A DNA stretch of 62,818 bases from positions 1-62,818 of the forward strand of contig NZ_JADPKY010000142.1 of the NCBI RefSeq assembly GCF_023074185.1, in the 5' to 3' direction. This document shows, in pieces, positions 42,127 to 50,742 of this stretch. Position numbers and translations under genes: made by a program. The notes under the pieces are model-generated. The model worked only from the letters and a program-made list of their open reading frames with translations. It was not told the origin of the DNA and ran no database searches. The stretch is from Bradyrhizobium sp. 132 (GTDB lineage: Bacteria; Pseudomonadota; Alphaproteobacteria; Rhizobiales; Xanthobacteraceae). Within the stretch, counting starts at the first letter, position 1, and every line of letters starts with the position of its first letter.

Positions 42127-43101
42127 CTAATCCTCAGGCTCCGCATTCGGCGCAATGTCGGCGGAGCGGAACGGCTTGGCCTTGTCCAGTTTCCGGTAGG
42201 CGTCCGACGCGGTCCGCAACAGCTTCTTTTCCCGCTTGCGGCTGAGGAAGCGAATGCCCGCCTCTGGGACGACCTCGTTCAATGACGCGGCCAGGGTCTG
42301 CCCTCGCGCATCGTCGTTCAACTGTCCCAGCGACTTTTGCGCCTTGCGCAATTGCTTGAGGATCGACTTCTGCTTCGTCAACGAGTCGTCGGCGAACAGG
42401 TCCTCCAGCGACTCGATCGAATAGGTCAGCCGCTTGTTGAGAAGCCGCAGCTTGTGCCGCTTTTCGACGTCTAGCTTACGGAGTTTTCGCGCCTTCTTGA
42501 GCAGCGTCGTTTCCCACTCCGTGAGTTGCGCCGTCGCGTGGTCGGCAAGCGAGCAGCGGCGCAATCGGATGGCCTCCTTGCTGCGCCGGGTCGACCAGGG
42601 GCCGCTCTCGATCCAGCTAGAGGTCTGCTCGACGAGACGGCGATATCGCGCGGATTGCAGCGCACGCGCCAGCAGACGATGGCTCTCGGCGCGCTTCTCG
42701 TCCCAGTGCTGAAGTTCGGCAATCACGGTCAACTCGCCGCCGCTCTCGGCGATGACCCGCTCGATCGCCACGTCGAGGTCCCGCACCATGCCGAGTTGGC
42801 TGTTCAGCCATTTCAGTTCGGTCCAGACCTGCGGGCGCAGGGCGTCATCCACCATCGGCGAGAAGAAGCGGATGGCGGTGCGTAGATGCGTCAGTGCGAT
42901 TCGGATCTGGTGCAGCGCCTCTGGATCGCCGCGGCAGGTGCCGTCATGCTGGGCAAGAACGGCGTCGAGGTGACGGCGGGCAATGATGCGGAAGGCCGTG
43001 TCGCAGACCATGCCGGGGCTGAGCCGGCCGGGCAGGGCGTTGCGCTTTGCCGCAGGCTTGGCGCTCGCGGCCGCCGTCGAACTCGTGCTGGGTCGCGCCA
43101 T
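42127..43101 (-). CDS. CHAD-domain protein
   Basis: A 324-residue protein with the conserved histidine alpha-helical domain: HQIRIALTHLRTAIRFFSPM in the first helical pair and EKRHKLRLLNKRLTYSIESL in the second. Many basic residues line the helices, fitting polyphosphate or nucleotide-tail binding. No CYTH domain is attached. Start at ATG 43101; the frame upstream to 43221 overlaps the kinase gene. The last four residues are AEPED. It is 41 bases downstream of the kinase fusion, in the same direction. Confidence 0.85.
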   Translation of the reverse strand: MARPSTSSTAAASAKPAAKRNALPGRLSPGMVCDTAFRIIARRHLDAVLAQHDGTCRGDPEALHQIRIALTHLRTAIRFFSPMVDDALRPQVWTELKWLNSQLGMVRDLDVAIERVIAESGGELTVIAELQHWDEKRAESHRLLARALQSARYRRLVEQTSSWIESGPWSTRRSKEAIRLRRCSLADHATAQLTEWETTLLKKARKLRKLDVEKRHKLRLLNKRLTYSIESLEDLFADDSLTKQKSILKQLRKAQKSLGQLNDDARGQTLAASLNEVVPEAGIRFLSRKREKKLLRTASDAYRKLDKAKPFRSADIAPNAEPED

Positions 43102-43142
43102 CCTTACCCGCGTCAAACAGATTGCCTTATCTGCAGATTGCC

Positions 43143-44711
43143 TTACTTGCTCTCGGCGATCGCGTCCCGGCAGTTCTGGAGCGTCTGCTCTTGCGTCCCG
43201 GATGCATCGATGGTCGCCCAACCGACATGGCCGATATTATAGTGCTCTTGCAGCGCGGCAACCTCTTGCGTGGCGTCGGATGCGTCGCCCCGGCGGCTTC
43301 CGATCCGCGCCTGCCGGGTCGCGAGGTCCGCAACCAGAAACAGGCCGCTCAGCGGCACGTTGCGCTCGCGTGCCAGTGCGGCGACCGCGTCTCGTTCGTT
43401 CTCGCGGGCGAATACGCCGTCGATGATCGCCGAATGGCCTTGCGCCAGCACCCGCCGGGCGTGCTGAGCCAACATGTCGTAAACGCGGGCTGTAACCTCC
43501 GGCGTGTATGCGGATGCCGGCAGCTTGTGCGTCTCCTCGACCCCGAACATCTGCTTGCGGACGACGTCGCTGCGCAGCACGACGGCCCCCGGCTGCGGCG
43601 TAACGACCGGTGCGAGTGCGCGTGCCAAAATCGTCTTTCCGGTGCCTGACAGTCCGCCGACCGCGATCAGGCGGGGAGCGGGAGGGTGGATCAACGCCCG
43701 GGCGAGGCCAAAATAGCGCCGTGCGTCGTCCACGATGCCGGGATTACTAGAATGTGACGGCTTCAGCCGTGCCAGGGCCACCTGGGCACGGATCGCGGCC
43801 CGGACGGACATGAACAGCGGCAATGCGGAGAGCGCGTCGAGATTTTCGGGCGGCGTCGCGGCGAGATAACGGTTCAGCACGATGTTGGCCGCGTATCGTT
43901 GATCATGGCGCAGCAGGTCCATCAGCGTGAATGCGAGATCGTAGAGCACGTCGATGGTTGCGATCTGGGCGTCAAACTCGATGGCGTCGAACAGCACCGG
44001 CTTTTTGTCGATCGACACGATGTTCGCAAGATGCAGGTCGCCGTGGCAGCGGCGCACGAAGCCCTGACGGCTGCGCTCTATGAGCAGCGGCCGGAGGCCC
44101 CTAAACATCGCGAGCGAGGCTGTACCGAGCCGTGCAATCTCTCCGGCTTCGAAGCCGGTTCGCAGGCCATTGCTGTTGCCGTCGATCAGGCCGGGGATGG
44201 AGGAAACCCATGCCTCGCCGTCGGCGGGGATCGCCGCGGCATGCGAAGCCACGATGGCGTCGGCGACAGCCGAGGCAAAATTAGCATCCAGCGGACCGGC
44301 CTTGGCCAGATGGTCTAGCGTCCGGCTCTCGTCGAAGCGCGACATCTCGACCGCATACTCGATCGGCCGTCCGGGGCCGTCGACCTTCACCGATCCGTCG
44401 GGCTCTTCCGTGATCGCCACGACCCGATGATAGATCTGCGGCGCCTGCGGCCGGTTGATCCTGAGCTCCTCCTCGCACGCCGCCTTGCGCTTCTCGAGAG
44501 TCGAATAATCGAGGAACGGAAACTGCACGGCGCGCTTGATTTTCAGCGCGCGCCTGCCTTCGAGAAAAACCGAAGCTGCGTGCGTATCGATCCGCCTCAC
44601 GCCTGGATGCATGACAGAATCGGTGAGCGCCGCAAAGATCCGGTCCTGGGTCGCAGAATTCTCTATCATTCCAGTTGGCACTTCCACATGCATCGAAAGG
44701 CGGTCCACCAA
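43143..44711 (-). CDS. Phosphotransferase-kinase fusion (APH domain plus P-loop kinase)
   Basis: A 522-residue protein of two parts. Residues 1 to about 330 resemble aminoglycoside/choline phosphotransferases, with the catalytic loop as HGDLHLAN (223-230) and the metal Asp in FDAIEFD. Residues 345-520 are a small-molecule kinase with Walker A GGLSGTGKT (352-360) and SAIIDGVFARENERDAVAAL. The natural substrate of this fused family is unknown. The start could be Met1, Met7 or Met15. Confidence 0.8.
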   Translation of the reverse strand: MVDRLSMHVEVPTGMIENSATQDRIFAALTDSVMHPGVRRIDTHAASVFLEGRRALKIKRAVQFPFLDYSTLEKRKAACEEELRINRPQAPQIYHRVVAITEEPDGSVKVDGPGRPIEYAVEMSRFDESRTLDHLAKAGPLDANFASAVADAIVASHAAAIPADGEAWVSSIPGLIDGNSNGLRTGFEAGEIARLGTASLAMFRGLRPLLIERSRQGFVRRCHGDLHLANIVSIDKKPVLFDAIEFDAQIATIDVLYDLAFTLMDLLRHDQRYAANIVLNRYLAATPPENLDALSALPLFMSVRAAIRAQVALARLKPSHSSNPGIVDDARRYFGLARALIHPPAPRLIAVGGLSGTGKTILARALAPVVTPQPGAVVLRSDVVRKQMFGVEETHKLPASAYTPEVTARVYDMLAQHARRVLAQGHSAIIDGVFARENERDAVAALARERNVPLSGLFLVADLATRQARIGSRRGDASDATQEVAALQEHYNIGHVGWATIDASGTQEQTLQNCRDAIAESK

Positions 44712-44750
44712 GCGACAGGTTAACCCTTAGGAGGAGATCGCGGCCAGTCC

Positions 44751-44764
44751 TTGACCTTGGTCAA
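44751..44764. promoter_or_regulatory. FNR/FixK-type box 1
   Basis: TTGACCTTGGTCAA is a perfect palindrome and fits TTGA-N6-TCAA. Its centre is about 100 bases before the universal stress gene start. Confidence 0.6.
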
Positions 44765-44795
44765 CGCCTGTCCCGGCTGGCGGAGTTCCCCGGGC

Positions 44796-44809
44796 TTGAC
44801 GAGGATCAA
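44796..44809. promoter_or_regulatory. FNR/FixK-type box 2
   Basis: TTGACGAGGATCAA, also TTGA-N6-TCAA, differs from the classic TTGAT-N4-ATCAA by one base. Its centre is about 55 bases before the start codon at 44858. Confidence 0.65.
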
Positions 44810-44857
44810 GCGTCCCGACGAAGCCGAGCCTAATCCAGCAGTCAAAGGAGAATCCCG

Positions 44858-45697
44858 ATGCCCATCAAGGACGTCTTTCTGCCGCTTGTCGGCCAGCCGC
44901 GCGAGCCGGCCCTTGCTGCGATCGAGAAATGCGTTGCCGTTGCCGCCGACCTCGGCGCCAGGATCACCGCGCTGGGACTCGAAGAGGATGTTTTCGTGCG
45001 GCCGAAGGTGATGCTCCCAGACGATTCCGATGCGGCCGAGGCAAAAGGGTTGCTCGAGGCCGGCGACATGCAGCAGCTCCTGAATGCGTTCAGCCATGCG
45101 ACGTCCCGCGCCAACATTCGCGCTCACAGCCGATCGGCCAAGGTGCCGGCCGACCAGATCGCGTCAATCCTGGCCGAGCACGGGCGTTTCAGCGATCTCA
45201 CGCTGGTCCCCGTGAAGCCGCACGACAGCCGGACCGAGCACATCATCGAGACGCTCCTGTTCGAATCCGGGCGGCCAGTGCTGCTCTGCCCGGAGCAGCA
45301 TGTGGACGAATTGCGACCGGAATTCGAGAACGTTATGATCGCATGGGATCACTCCGCGCGTGCGGCGCGAGCGGTCGGTGACGCGCTGCCTATCCTTCAG
45401 GCAGCTACCTCGGTCCGCGTGGTGACCGTGGCGGACGACAAGTCCGACCGGATCGTGCAATCCGGGACGGCTTTGGTCGATCACTTAAGGGAGCACGGGA
45501 TCTACGCCTCGTTCGAAACCACGACGGGCAGCGGCAGTTCGATCGGCAAGGTGCTGGGAAGCTGGGCGAATTCCCATGCCATCGATGCGATCGTGATGGG
45601 TGCCTACCATCATTCGCGCCTGAACGAGATCGTTTGGGGCGGTGTGACAAAGACCGTCATTGGCGAGCCACCGTGCTGGGTTATGATCTCGCACTAG
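44858..45697 (+). CDS. Universal stress protein, double UspA-like
   Basis: A 279-residue soluble protein made of two UspA-like halves. The second half has VMIAWDHSARAARAVGDALP and the glycine-rich nucleotide loop VMGAYHHSRLNEIVWGGVTK. The first is diverged. Two FNR/FixK-type boxes upstream point to induction when oxygen is low. AAAGGAGAATCCC is a strong ribosome-binding site. Confidence 0.87.
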   Translation: MPIKDVFLPLVGQPREPALAAIEKCVAVAADLGARITALGLEEDVFVRPKVMLPDDSDAAEAKGLLEAGDMQQLLNAFSHATSRANIRAHSRSAKVPADQIASILAEHGRFSDLTLVPVKPHDSRTEHIIETLLFESGRPVLLCPEQHVDELRPEFENVMIAWDHSARAARAVGDALPILQAATSVRVVTVADDKSDRIVQSGTALVDHLREHGIYASFETTTGSGSSIGKVLGSWANSHAIDAIVMGAYHHSRLNEIVWGGVTKTVIGEPPCWVMISH

Positions 45698-45766
45698 GCG
45701 GCTAGCCAGTTCATCGGCCTGATCGTCAACCATCGGAACCGCCACCGACCGGGCGCATTTGCTTTC

Positions 45767-48460
45767 ATGTCAACTTATCGTCTGAAGAACCTGCTGTCGC
45801 CGCGTTCCGTTGCGCTCGTCGGTGCGAGCGCCCGCCCGGTCTCCGTTGGACGCGCCATTCTGGAGAACATTCGGAAGGCTGAATTCACGGGCCAGTTCGG
45901 CCTCGTCAATTCGCGCCATGCCGAGATCGGCGGCGTCGCGGCGGTGGACAGCCTCGACAAACTGTCGTTCGTGCCCGAACTCGTGGTCATCACCGCGCCG
46001 GCGCGCGCGGTTCCCGACATTATCGATCAAGCCGGCCGTCGCGGCTCGGCGGGCGCGCTGATCGTCTCGGCCGGGCTCGGTCACGGACCGGGGTCCCCGC
46101 ACGAGGCCGCCATCGCGGCGGCACGCAAATTCGGCATGCGGCTGATCGGGCCGAACTGCCTCGGCATCATGATGCCCGGCGTGAGCCTCAATGCGAGTTT
46201 TGCCGCGCACATGCCGGGGGCGGGAAATCTCGCGCTGATTTCGCAATCGGGTGCCATCGCGGCCGGCATGGTCGATTGGGCCGCGCAGCGCGGCGTCGGC
46301 TTCTCCGGCATCGTCTCGATCGGCAATCAGATCGACGTCGATATTGCCGATCTGCTCGACTATTTCGCGATGGATCACAAGACTCGTGCGATCCTGCTCT
46401 ATATCGAGGCCATCAAGGACGCGCGGAAGTTCATGTCGGCAGCGCGCGCCGCGGCGCGCGTGAAGCCGGTCGTCGTGGTCAAATCCGGCCGCATGGCGCA
46501 GGGCGCGAGGGCGGCAGCCACCCACACCGGTGCGCTCGCGGGCGCCGACGCCGTCTATGACGCGGCGTTCCGCCGCGCGGGCGTCCTGCGGGTCTCCGAT
46601 CTGCGCGAGCTGTTCGATTGCGCCGAGACGCTCGGCCGCGTCGAATCCCCGGCCGGAAAGCGCCTCGCCATCCTGACCAATGGCGGCGGCATCGGCGTCC
46701 TCGCCATTGACCGATTGGTCGAACTCGGCGGCATTCCGGCGGGCATCTCGGCGGACGCCCGCAAGAAGCTCGATGATGCGCTGCCGCCGACCTGGTCCGG
46801 CGCTAATCCCGTCGACATCGTGGGCGACGCCGATGCGTCGCGCTATGCGGCGGCGCTGGAGGTGCTGCTCGCCGATTCCGGCAATGACGCTGTCCTGGTC
46901 CTCAATGTGCAGACCGCGATCGCCTCGGCTGCCGATATCGCAACGATGGTGACCGAACGCGTCAAGGCATATCGCCAGAAGCACCGCAGTTGGGCCAAGC
47001 CCGTGCTCGCCTCGTGGATCGGAGCAGACCAGAACATCATCGAAACACTGTCTGGCGCCGGCATTCCGAACTATCCGACTGAAGACGACGCGATACGCGG
47101 CTTCATGTACCTCGTGAGGCATCGCGAAGTCGTGGAGGAGCTGAGCCAGGTTCCTCCGGCGATGCCCGATACGTTCGTACCTGACGCCCAGACTGCCAGG
47201 CAGATTGTTACGTCTGCGATCGCCGACGGTCGCGAATGGCTCGAACCCGTCGAGATCAAGCTTCTGCTGGAGGCCTATGACATCGCAATGGTTCCGACCT
47301 ATGCCGCCACTGATGTCGAGCAGGCGGTAGCCTACGCGAAAGAAATCTTCGCGCAAGGCGCCACCGTCGTGCTGAAAATCATGTCGCGCGACATCGTCCA
47401 CAAATCCGATGTTGGCGGCGTCGTGCTCAATCTGACCGTGCCCGAGGCGGTGCGCACCGCTGCCACCGACATTATCGCTCGGGCAAGGAAGCTGCTTCCC
47501 GAAGCTCGCATCGAGGGCGTCATCGTGCAGGCGATGGTCGTCAAGGCGAAGGGGCGCGAGCTGATCCTGGGCCTCGCCGACGATCCCACCTTCGGCGCCG
47601 TCGTTGTCTTCGGCCGCGGCGGGATCGCGGTCGAGATCATCAACGACAGGGCGCTTGCGCTGCCGCCGCTCGATCTGCAACTGGCCCGCGACCTGATCGA
47701 CCGCACGCGCGTGTCACGGCTGCTTCGCGCTTACCGGGACGTGCCGGCGGTGAAGCCCGACGCCGTCGCCATGGTCCTGGTCAAGCTGGCGCAGATGGCC
47801 GCCGACATTCCCGAGATCCGCGAATTCGACATCAATCCGCTGCTCGCGGATGAAACCGGCGTCACCGCGGTCGATGCCCGCGTCGCGGTCGGGTCGCCGC
47901 AACGGAAGTTTGCCGGCTCAGGTCCTGCCAACTTCGCCGTTCGGGCCTATCCATCGCAATGGGAACGCCGCCTCGAGCTCAAGGACGGCTGGCGCATCTT
48001 CGTGCGGCCCTTGCGTCCCGAAGACGAGCCGACCATCCACGAATTCCTGCGTCACGTCACGGCGCACGACCTTCGCCTGCGTTTCTTCGCGCCGATGAAG
48101 GAGTTTACCCACGAGTTCATCGCGCGCCTGACCCAGCTCGACTATGCGCGCGCGATGGCATTTATCGCATTCGACGAGGCGACCGGCGAGATGGTGGGCG
48201 TGGTCCGGCTCCATTCGGACTCGATCTACGAGAGCGGCGAATACGCGATCCTGCTGCGGTCCGATCTCAAGGGCAGGGGGCTGGGCTGGGCGCTGATGCA
48301 ACTGATCATCGACTACGCGAAGTCGGAAGGGCTCAAAGCGATCTCCGGTGATGTTCTCAGGGAGAACACCACGATGCTTGAGATGTGTCGCCAGCTCGGC
48401 TTCGAGGTGAGGCCGGATCCCGCCGAGCCCGATATTTGCGACGTCAGGCTGAAACTCTGA
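45767..48460 (+). CDS. ADP-forming acyl-CoA synthetase fused to a GNAT acetyltransferase
   Basis: An 897-residue multidomain protein. A CoA-binding domain (LSPRSVALVGASARPVSVGR, about 10-130), a ligase domain (LISQSGAIAAGMVDWAAQRG; THTGALAGADAVYDAAFRRA), an ATP-grasp domain (about 480-690) and a C-terminal GNAT (about 725-890, KGRGLGWALMQLIIDYAKSE). Bacterial proteins of this layout either make acyl phosphate/ATP from acyl-CoA or act as protein lysine acetyltransferases (Pat-like) with an inactive synthetase part. Which one cannot be decided here. It is 70 bases after the stress protein and may be co-transcribed. Confidence 0.88.
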   Translation: MSTYRLKNLLSPRSVALVGASARPVSVGRAILENIRKAEFTGQFGLVNSRHAEIGGVAAVDSLDKLSFVPELVVITAPARAVPDIIDQAGRRGSAGALIVSAGLGHGPGSPHEAAIAAARKFGMRLIGPNCLGIMMPGVSLNASFAAHMPGAGNLALISQSGAIAAGMVDWAAQRGVGFSGIVSIGNQIDVDIADLLDYFAMDHKTRAILLYIEAIKDARKFMSAARAAARVKPVVVVKSGRMAQGARAAATHTGALAGADAVYDAAFRRAGVLRVSDLRELFDCAETLGRVESPAGKRLAILTNGGGIGVLAIDRLVELGGIPAGISADARKKLDDALPPTWSGANPVDIVGDADASRYAAALEVLLADSGNDAVLVLNVQTAIASAADIATMVTERVKAYRQKHRSWAKPVLASWIGADQNIIETLSGAGIPNYPTEDDAIRGFMYLVRHREVVEELSQVPPAMPDTFVPDAQTARQIVTSAIADGREWLEPVEIKLLLEAYDIAMVPTYAATDVEQAVAYAKEIFAQGATVVLKIMSRDIVHKSDVGGVVLNLTVPEAVRTAATDIIARARKLLPEARIEGVIVQAMVVKAKGRELILGLADDPTFGAVVVFGRGGIAVEIINDRALALPPLDLQLARDLIDRTRVSRLLRAYRDVPAVKPDAVAMVLVKLAQMAADIPEIREFDINPLLADETGVTAVDARVAVGSPQRKFAGSGPANFAVRAYPSQWERRLELKDGWRIFVRPLRPEDEPTIHEFLRHVTAHDLRLRFFAPMKEFTHEFIARLTQLDYARAMAFIAFDEATGEMVGVVRLHSDSIYESGEYAILLRSDLKGRGLGWALMQLIIDYAKSEGLKAISGDVLRENTTMLEMCRQLGFEVRPDPAEPDICDVRLKL

Positions 48461-48490
48461 GCATCTCGAACGCCGCGTCCATTTTGCCTC

Positions 48491-48595
48491 CGGCGAGACG
48501 TGTTCTCCGAGGGGGACATCACAACCTCGTTCTGCAATCTCCTCGAGGGCGTCATGCGGCTATACAAGCTGCTGCCCGACGGCCGGCGTCGAGGC
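48491..48595 (+). pseudogene. Remnant of an FNR/FixK-type regulator
   Basis: About 35 codons read FSEGDITTSFCNLLEGVMRL then YKLLPDGRR. That is the cyclic-nucleotide-fold segment of FNR/FixK regulators (EGD, then GVxRLYKLLPDGRR). Sequence before and after does not continue the protein, so only a scrap is left. From 48596 to 48917 no other gene is seen. Confidence 0.7.
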
Positions 48596-48917
48596 TCTGG
48601 CCGCGGCCTGACCTTCTGTCCACAACGGTCTCGCAGGCCCTCGCGCGATCATCGTCTGATCTGGCGCGCCAAATCGCGATGCTCACCCGGGCCAGCTCCG
48701 GGCGTTCGGCAGCGTCTCAACGCAATAAGAATTGCGTTACCTGCAACTCTGCATCTATCAAATGCATCGGCGCATCCTTCGGATGCCGACTTGGGGCCCG
48801 ACTGCCGCATTTTCGCGGCATTTGCCTACAGATGCGCGCGTGCTTTCTGGTTGAAAAGCCTGATAACGTTGACTACGCAGGAACTTCAGTGCCTTGCAGT
48901 CTTAGGAGCCCCGCGGC

Positions 48918-49646
48918 GTGCCTCAGGACAAGACCGGCGACCCGCGACAGTCGGCGGGCAACAAACTATCGGTCCTGCGCAAGCACCCGATCTTCGCGGA
49001 TCTGGAGCCGGACGCGCTTGATCAGCTCTGCCGCTACGCCAAGCACACCATGGTGAAGCGCGGTGCGACGATCGCCGCCAAGGGCGATCCCGGAAACAAT
49101 TTGTTCGCGGTGATCGCCGGGACAGTGAAGATTTCCTCTTCGTCGCCTGATGGGCGGAATGCCATTCTCAACCTGATCGGTCCTGGAGAAATCTTTGGCG
49201 AGATCGCCGTGCTCGACGGCGCGCCAAGGTCGGCCGACGCGACCGCCAACACCAATTGCGAGCTCTACATCATCGACCGCCGGGACTTCCTGCCGTTCGT
49301 GAAGAGCCAGCCGGCGCTGGCGATGAAATTCATCGAGCTGCTCTGCGCGCGCTTGCGCTGGACCAGCCAGCAAGTCGAGCAGGTGATCCTGCAAGATCTA
49401 CCGGGTCGGCTCGCGAGCGCGCTGCTCGGTCTCACTGAGGAGCGCAAGCTCGACTCCGGCAGCGGCACGCTGACCATCACGCAGCAGGAGATCAGCGAGA
49501 TGGTGGGGATGACGCGCGAGAGCATCAACAAGCAATTGCGCGTCTGGGCAGGTCGCAACTGGGTTCGCCTCGAGCACGGCGCCATCGTCGTGCTCGACAT
49601 TGACGCCTTGCGCGAACTCGCCGAGAGCGGCCTCGACGGTAACTAG
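48918..49646 (+). CDS. Crp/Fnr-family transcriptional regulator
   Basis: A 242-residue regulator. The cyclic-nucleotide-binding barrel has AAKGDPGNNLFAVIAGTVKI and GPGEIFGEIAVLDGAPRSAD. The winged helix is ITQQEISEMVGMTRESINKQ LRVWAGRNWV. There is no N-terminal cysteine cluster, so it is not a direct FNR oxygen sensor. GTG at 48918 is the probable start. Its TAG stop overlaps the convergent cyclase gene's stop in CTAG (49643-49646). It could control the nearby FNR-type boxes. Confidence 0.88.
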   Translation: MPQDKTGDPRQSAGNKLSVLRKHPIFADLEPDALDQLCRYAKHTMVKRGATIAAKGDPGNNLFAVIAGTVKISSSSPDGRNAILNLIGPGEIFGEIAVLDGAPRSADATANTNCELYIIDRRDFLPFVKSQPALAMKFIELLCARLRWTSQQVEQVILQDLPGRLASALLGLTEERKLDSGSGTLTITQQEISEMVGMTRESINKQLRVWAGRNWVRLEHGAIVVLDIDALRELAESGLDGN

Positions 49647-50419
49647 CTGTCGATGATCGCGACTGCGCGGGTCCAGCCTGCGGAGGCACGCTCGATCTTC
49701 ACCGGAAAGCATGACACCGTGAACCCGGTCGAGGGCAGCTGGTCGAGATTGTGCAGCTTCTCGAGATGGCAATAGCCGATGTGCCGTCCCGCCTTGTGGC
49801 CTTCCCAGATCAGGCCGGCATCTTTTGTTTCCGCATATTTCTTCGCGGTATAGACGAATGGCGCGTCCCAGCTCCATCCGTCGGTGCCGGTCAGCCGCAC
49901 GCCGCGTTCGAGCAGATACATGGTGGCCTCATAGCCCATGCCACAACCCGAGTTGACGTAGTCGGCGCGGCCGAATTTGGCGCCGGCGCTGGTGTTGACG
50001 ACGACGATCTCCAGCGGCGACAGCGTGTGCCCGATCCGCCTCAACTCCTTCTCGACGTCGTCGGCGCTCGCTACGTAACCGTCGGGCAGATGCCGGAAGT
50101 CGAGCTTCACGGCGGGCTGAAAGCACCATTCCAGCGGCACCTCGTCGATCGTCCACGACCGCTCGCCGCGATTCATGGTCGGATGGAAGTGCCAGGGCGC
50201 ATCGAGATGCGTGCCGTTATGGGTCGACAGCGAGACTTGCTCGACGGCCCAGCCCTGGCCGTCCGGCAGGTCTTGCGCCTTGAGGCCGTCGAAGAACTGC
50301 AGCATCCGCGGCAGGCCTTGCTGGTGATCGATATACTGGATCGTCGGGTGATTGCCCGGGGGATCGGCCGTCACGTCGTTTCTGAGCGGCACGGAGATGT
50401 CGATCAGCTTCCGCGGCAT
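49643..50419 (-). CDS. Cyclase-family protein (kynurenine-formamidase type)
   Basis: A 258-residue metal-dependent hydrolase of the cyclase/KynB fold. Metal motif: SLSTHNGTHLDAPWHF. The rest has VVVNTSAGAKFGRADYVNSG and a C-terminal CFPVKIERASAGWTRAVAI. Start at ATG 50419 with GAGGAAC in front. It could hydrolyse an amide, formamide or lactone. It is divergent from the TRAP genes, so the 50420-50742 gap holds both promoters. Confidence 0.83.
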   Translation of the reverse strand: MPRKLIDISVPLRNDVTADPPGNHPTIQYIDHQQGLPRMLQFFDGLKAQDLPDGQGWAVEQVSLSTHNGTHLDAPWHFHPTMNRGERSWTIDEVPLEWCFQPAVKLDFRHLPDGYVASADDVEKELRRIGHTLSPLEIVVVNTSAGAKFGRADYVNSGCGMGYEATMYLLERGVRLTGTDGWSWDAPFVYTAKKYAETKDAGLIWEGHKAGRHIGYCHLEKLHNLDQLPSTGFTVSCFPVKIERASAGWTRAVAIIDS

Positions 50420-50742
50420 GGGTGTTCCTCGGGACGGTCCGTTTTGTTTCGAAGCATCTTGGAGGGGCCGCACCGGGGGCGTCAAGCGACGCGCGTGAAC
50501 GTTTCCCGCGGCAGGCAGCCAGATGGTTTCGGAAAAAGCTGACTATTCCCAGCTTGCCTCTCCGAACCCGCTTGATCCATCGATGCAACTCTAGCATTGA
50601 TCGATGCCGGATTTGGCTTGGACTCAGAATGCCGCCCGCCCTACGGACGACAATGGCGCTTGACTTCACACCTGAAGTGGAGCGACCCAAGGCGGCCCAC
50701 AGCATCTGCCCAACGATATAATCACCTCAGGAGGAAGCCCAG
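50420..50742. promoter_or_regulatory. Divergent promoter region, cyclase and TRAP operon
   Basis: 323 bp with no gene. A perfect inverted repeat ACTTCA-N4-TGAAGT lies at 50663-50678, just downstream of a TTGACT (50660-50665) that could be a -35 hexamer. A looser pair of ATCGATGC-type repeats is at about 50577-50617. An AGGAGGAAG ribosome-binding site precedes the TRAP gene. These are candidate operator sites; no regulator gene is adjacent. Confidence 0.45.

Noticed and set aside
45770..47680. Minus-strand open frame of 636 codons opposite the acyl-CoA synthetase
   Set aside because: Shadow of the plus-strand gene; no ribosome-binding site and no family.
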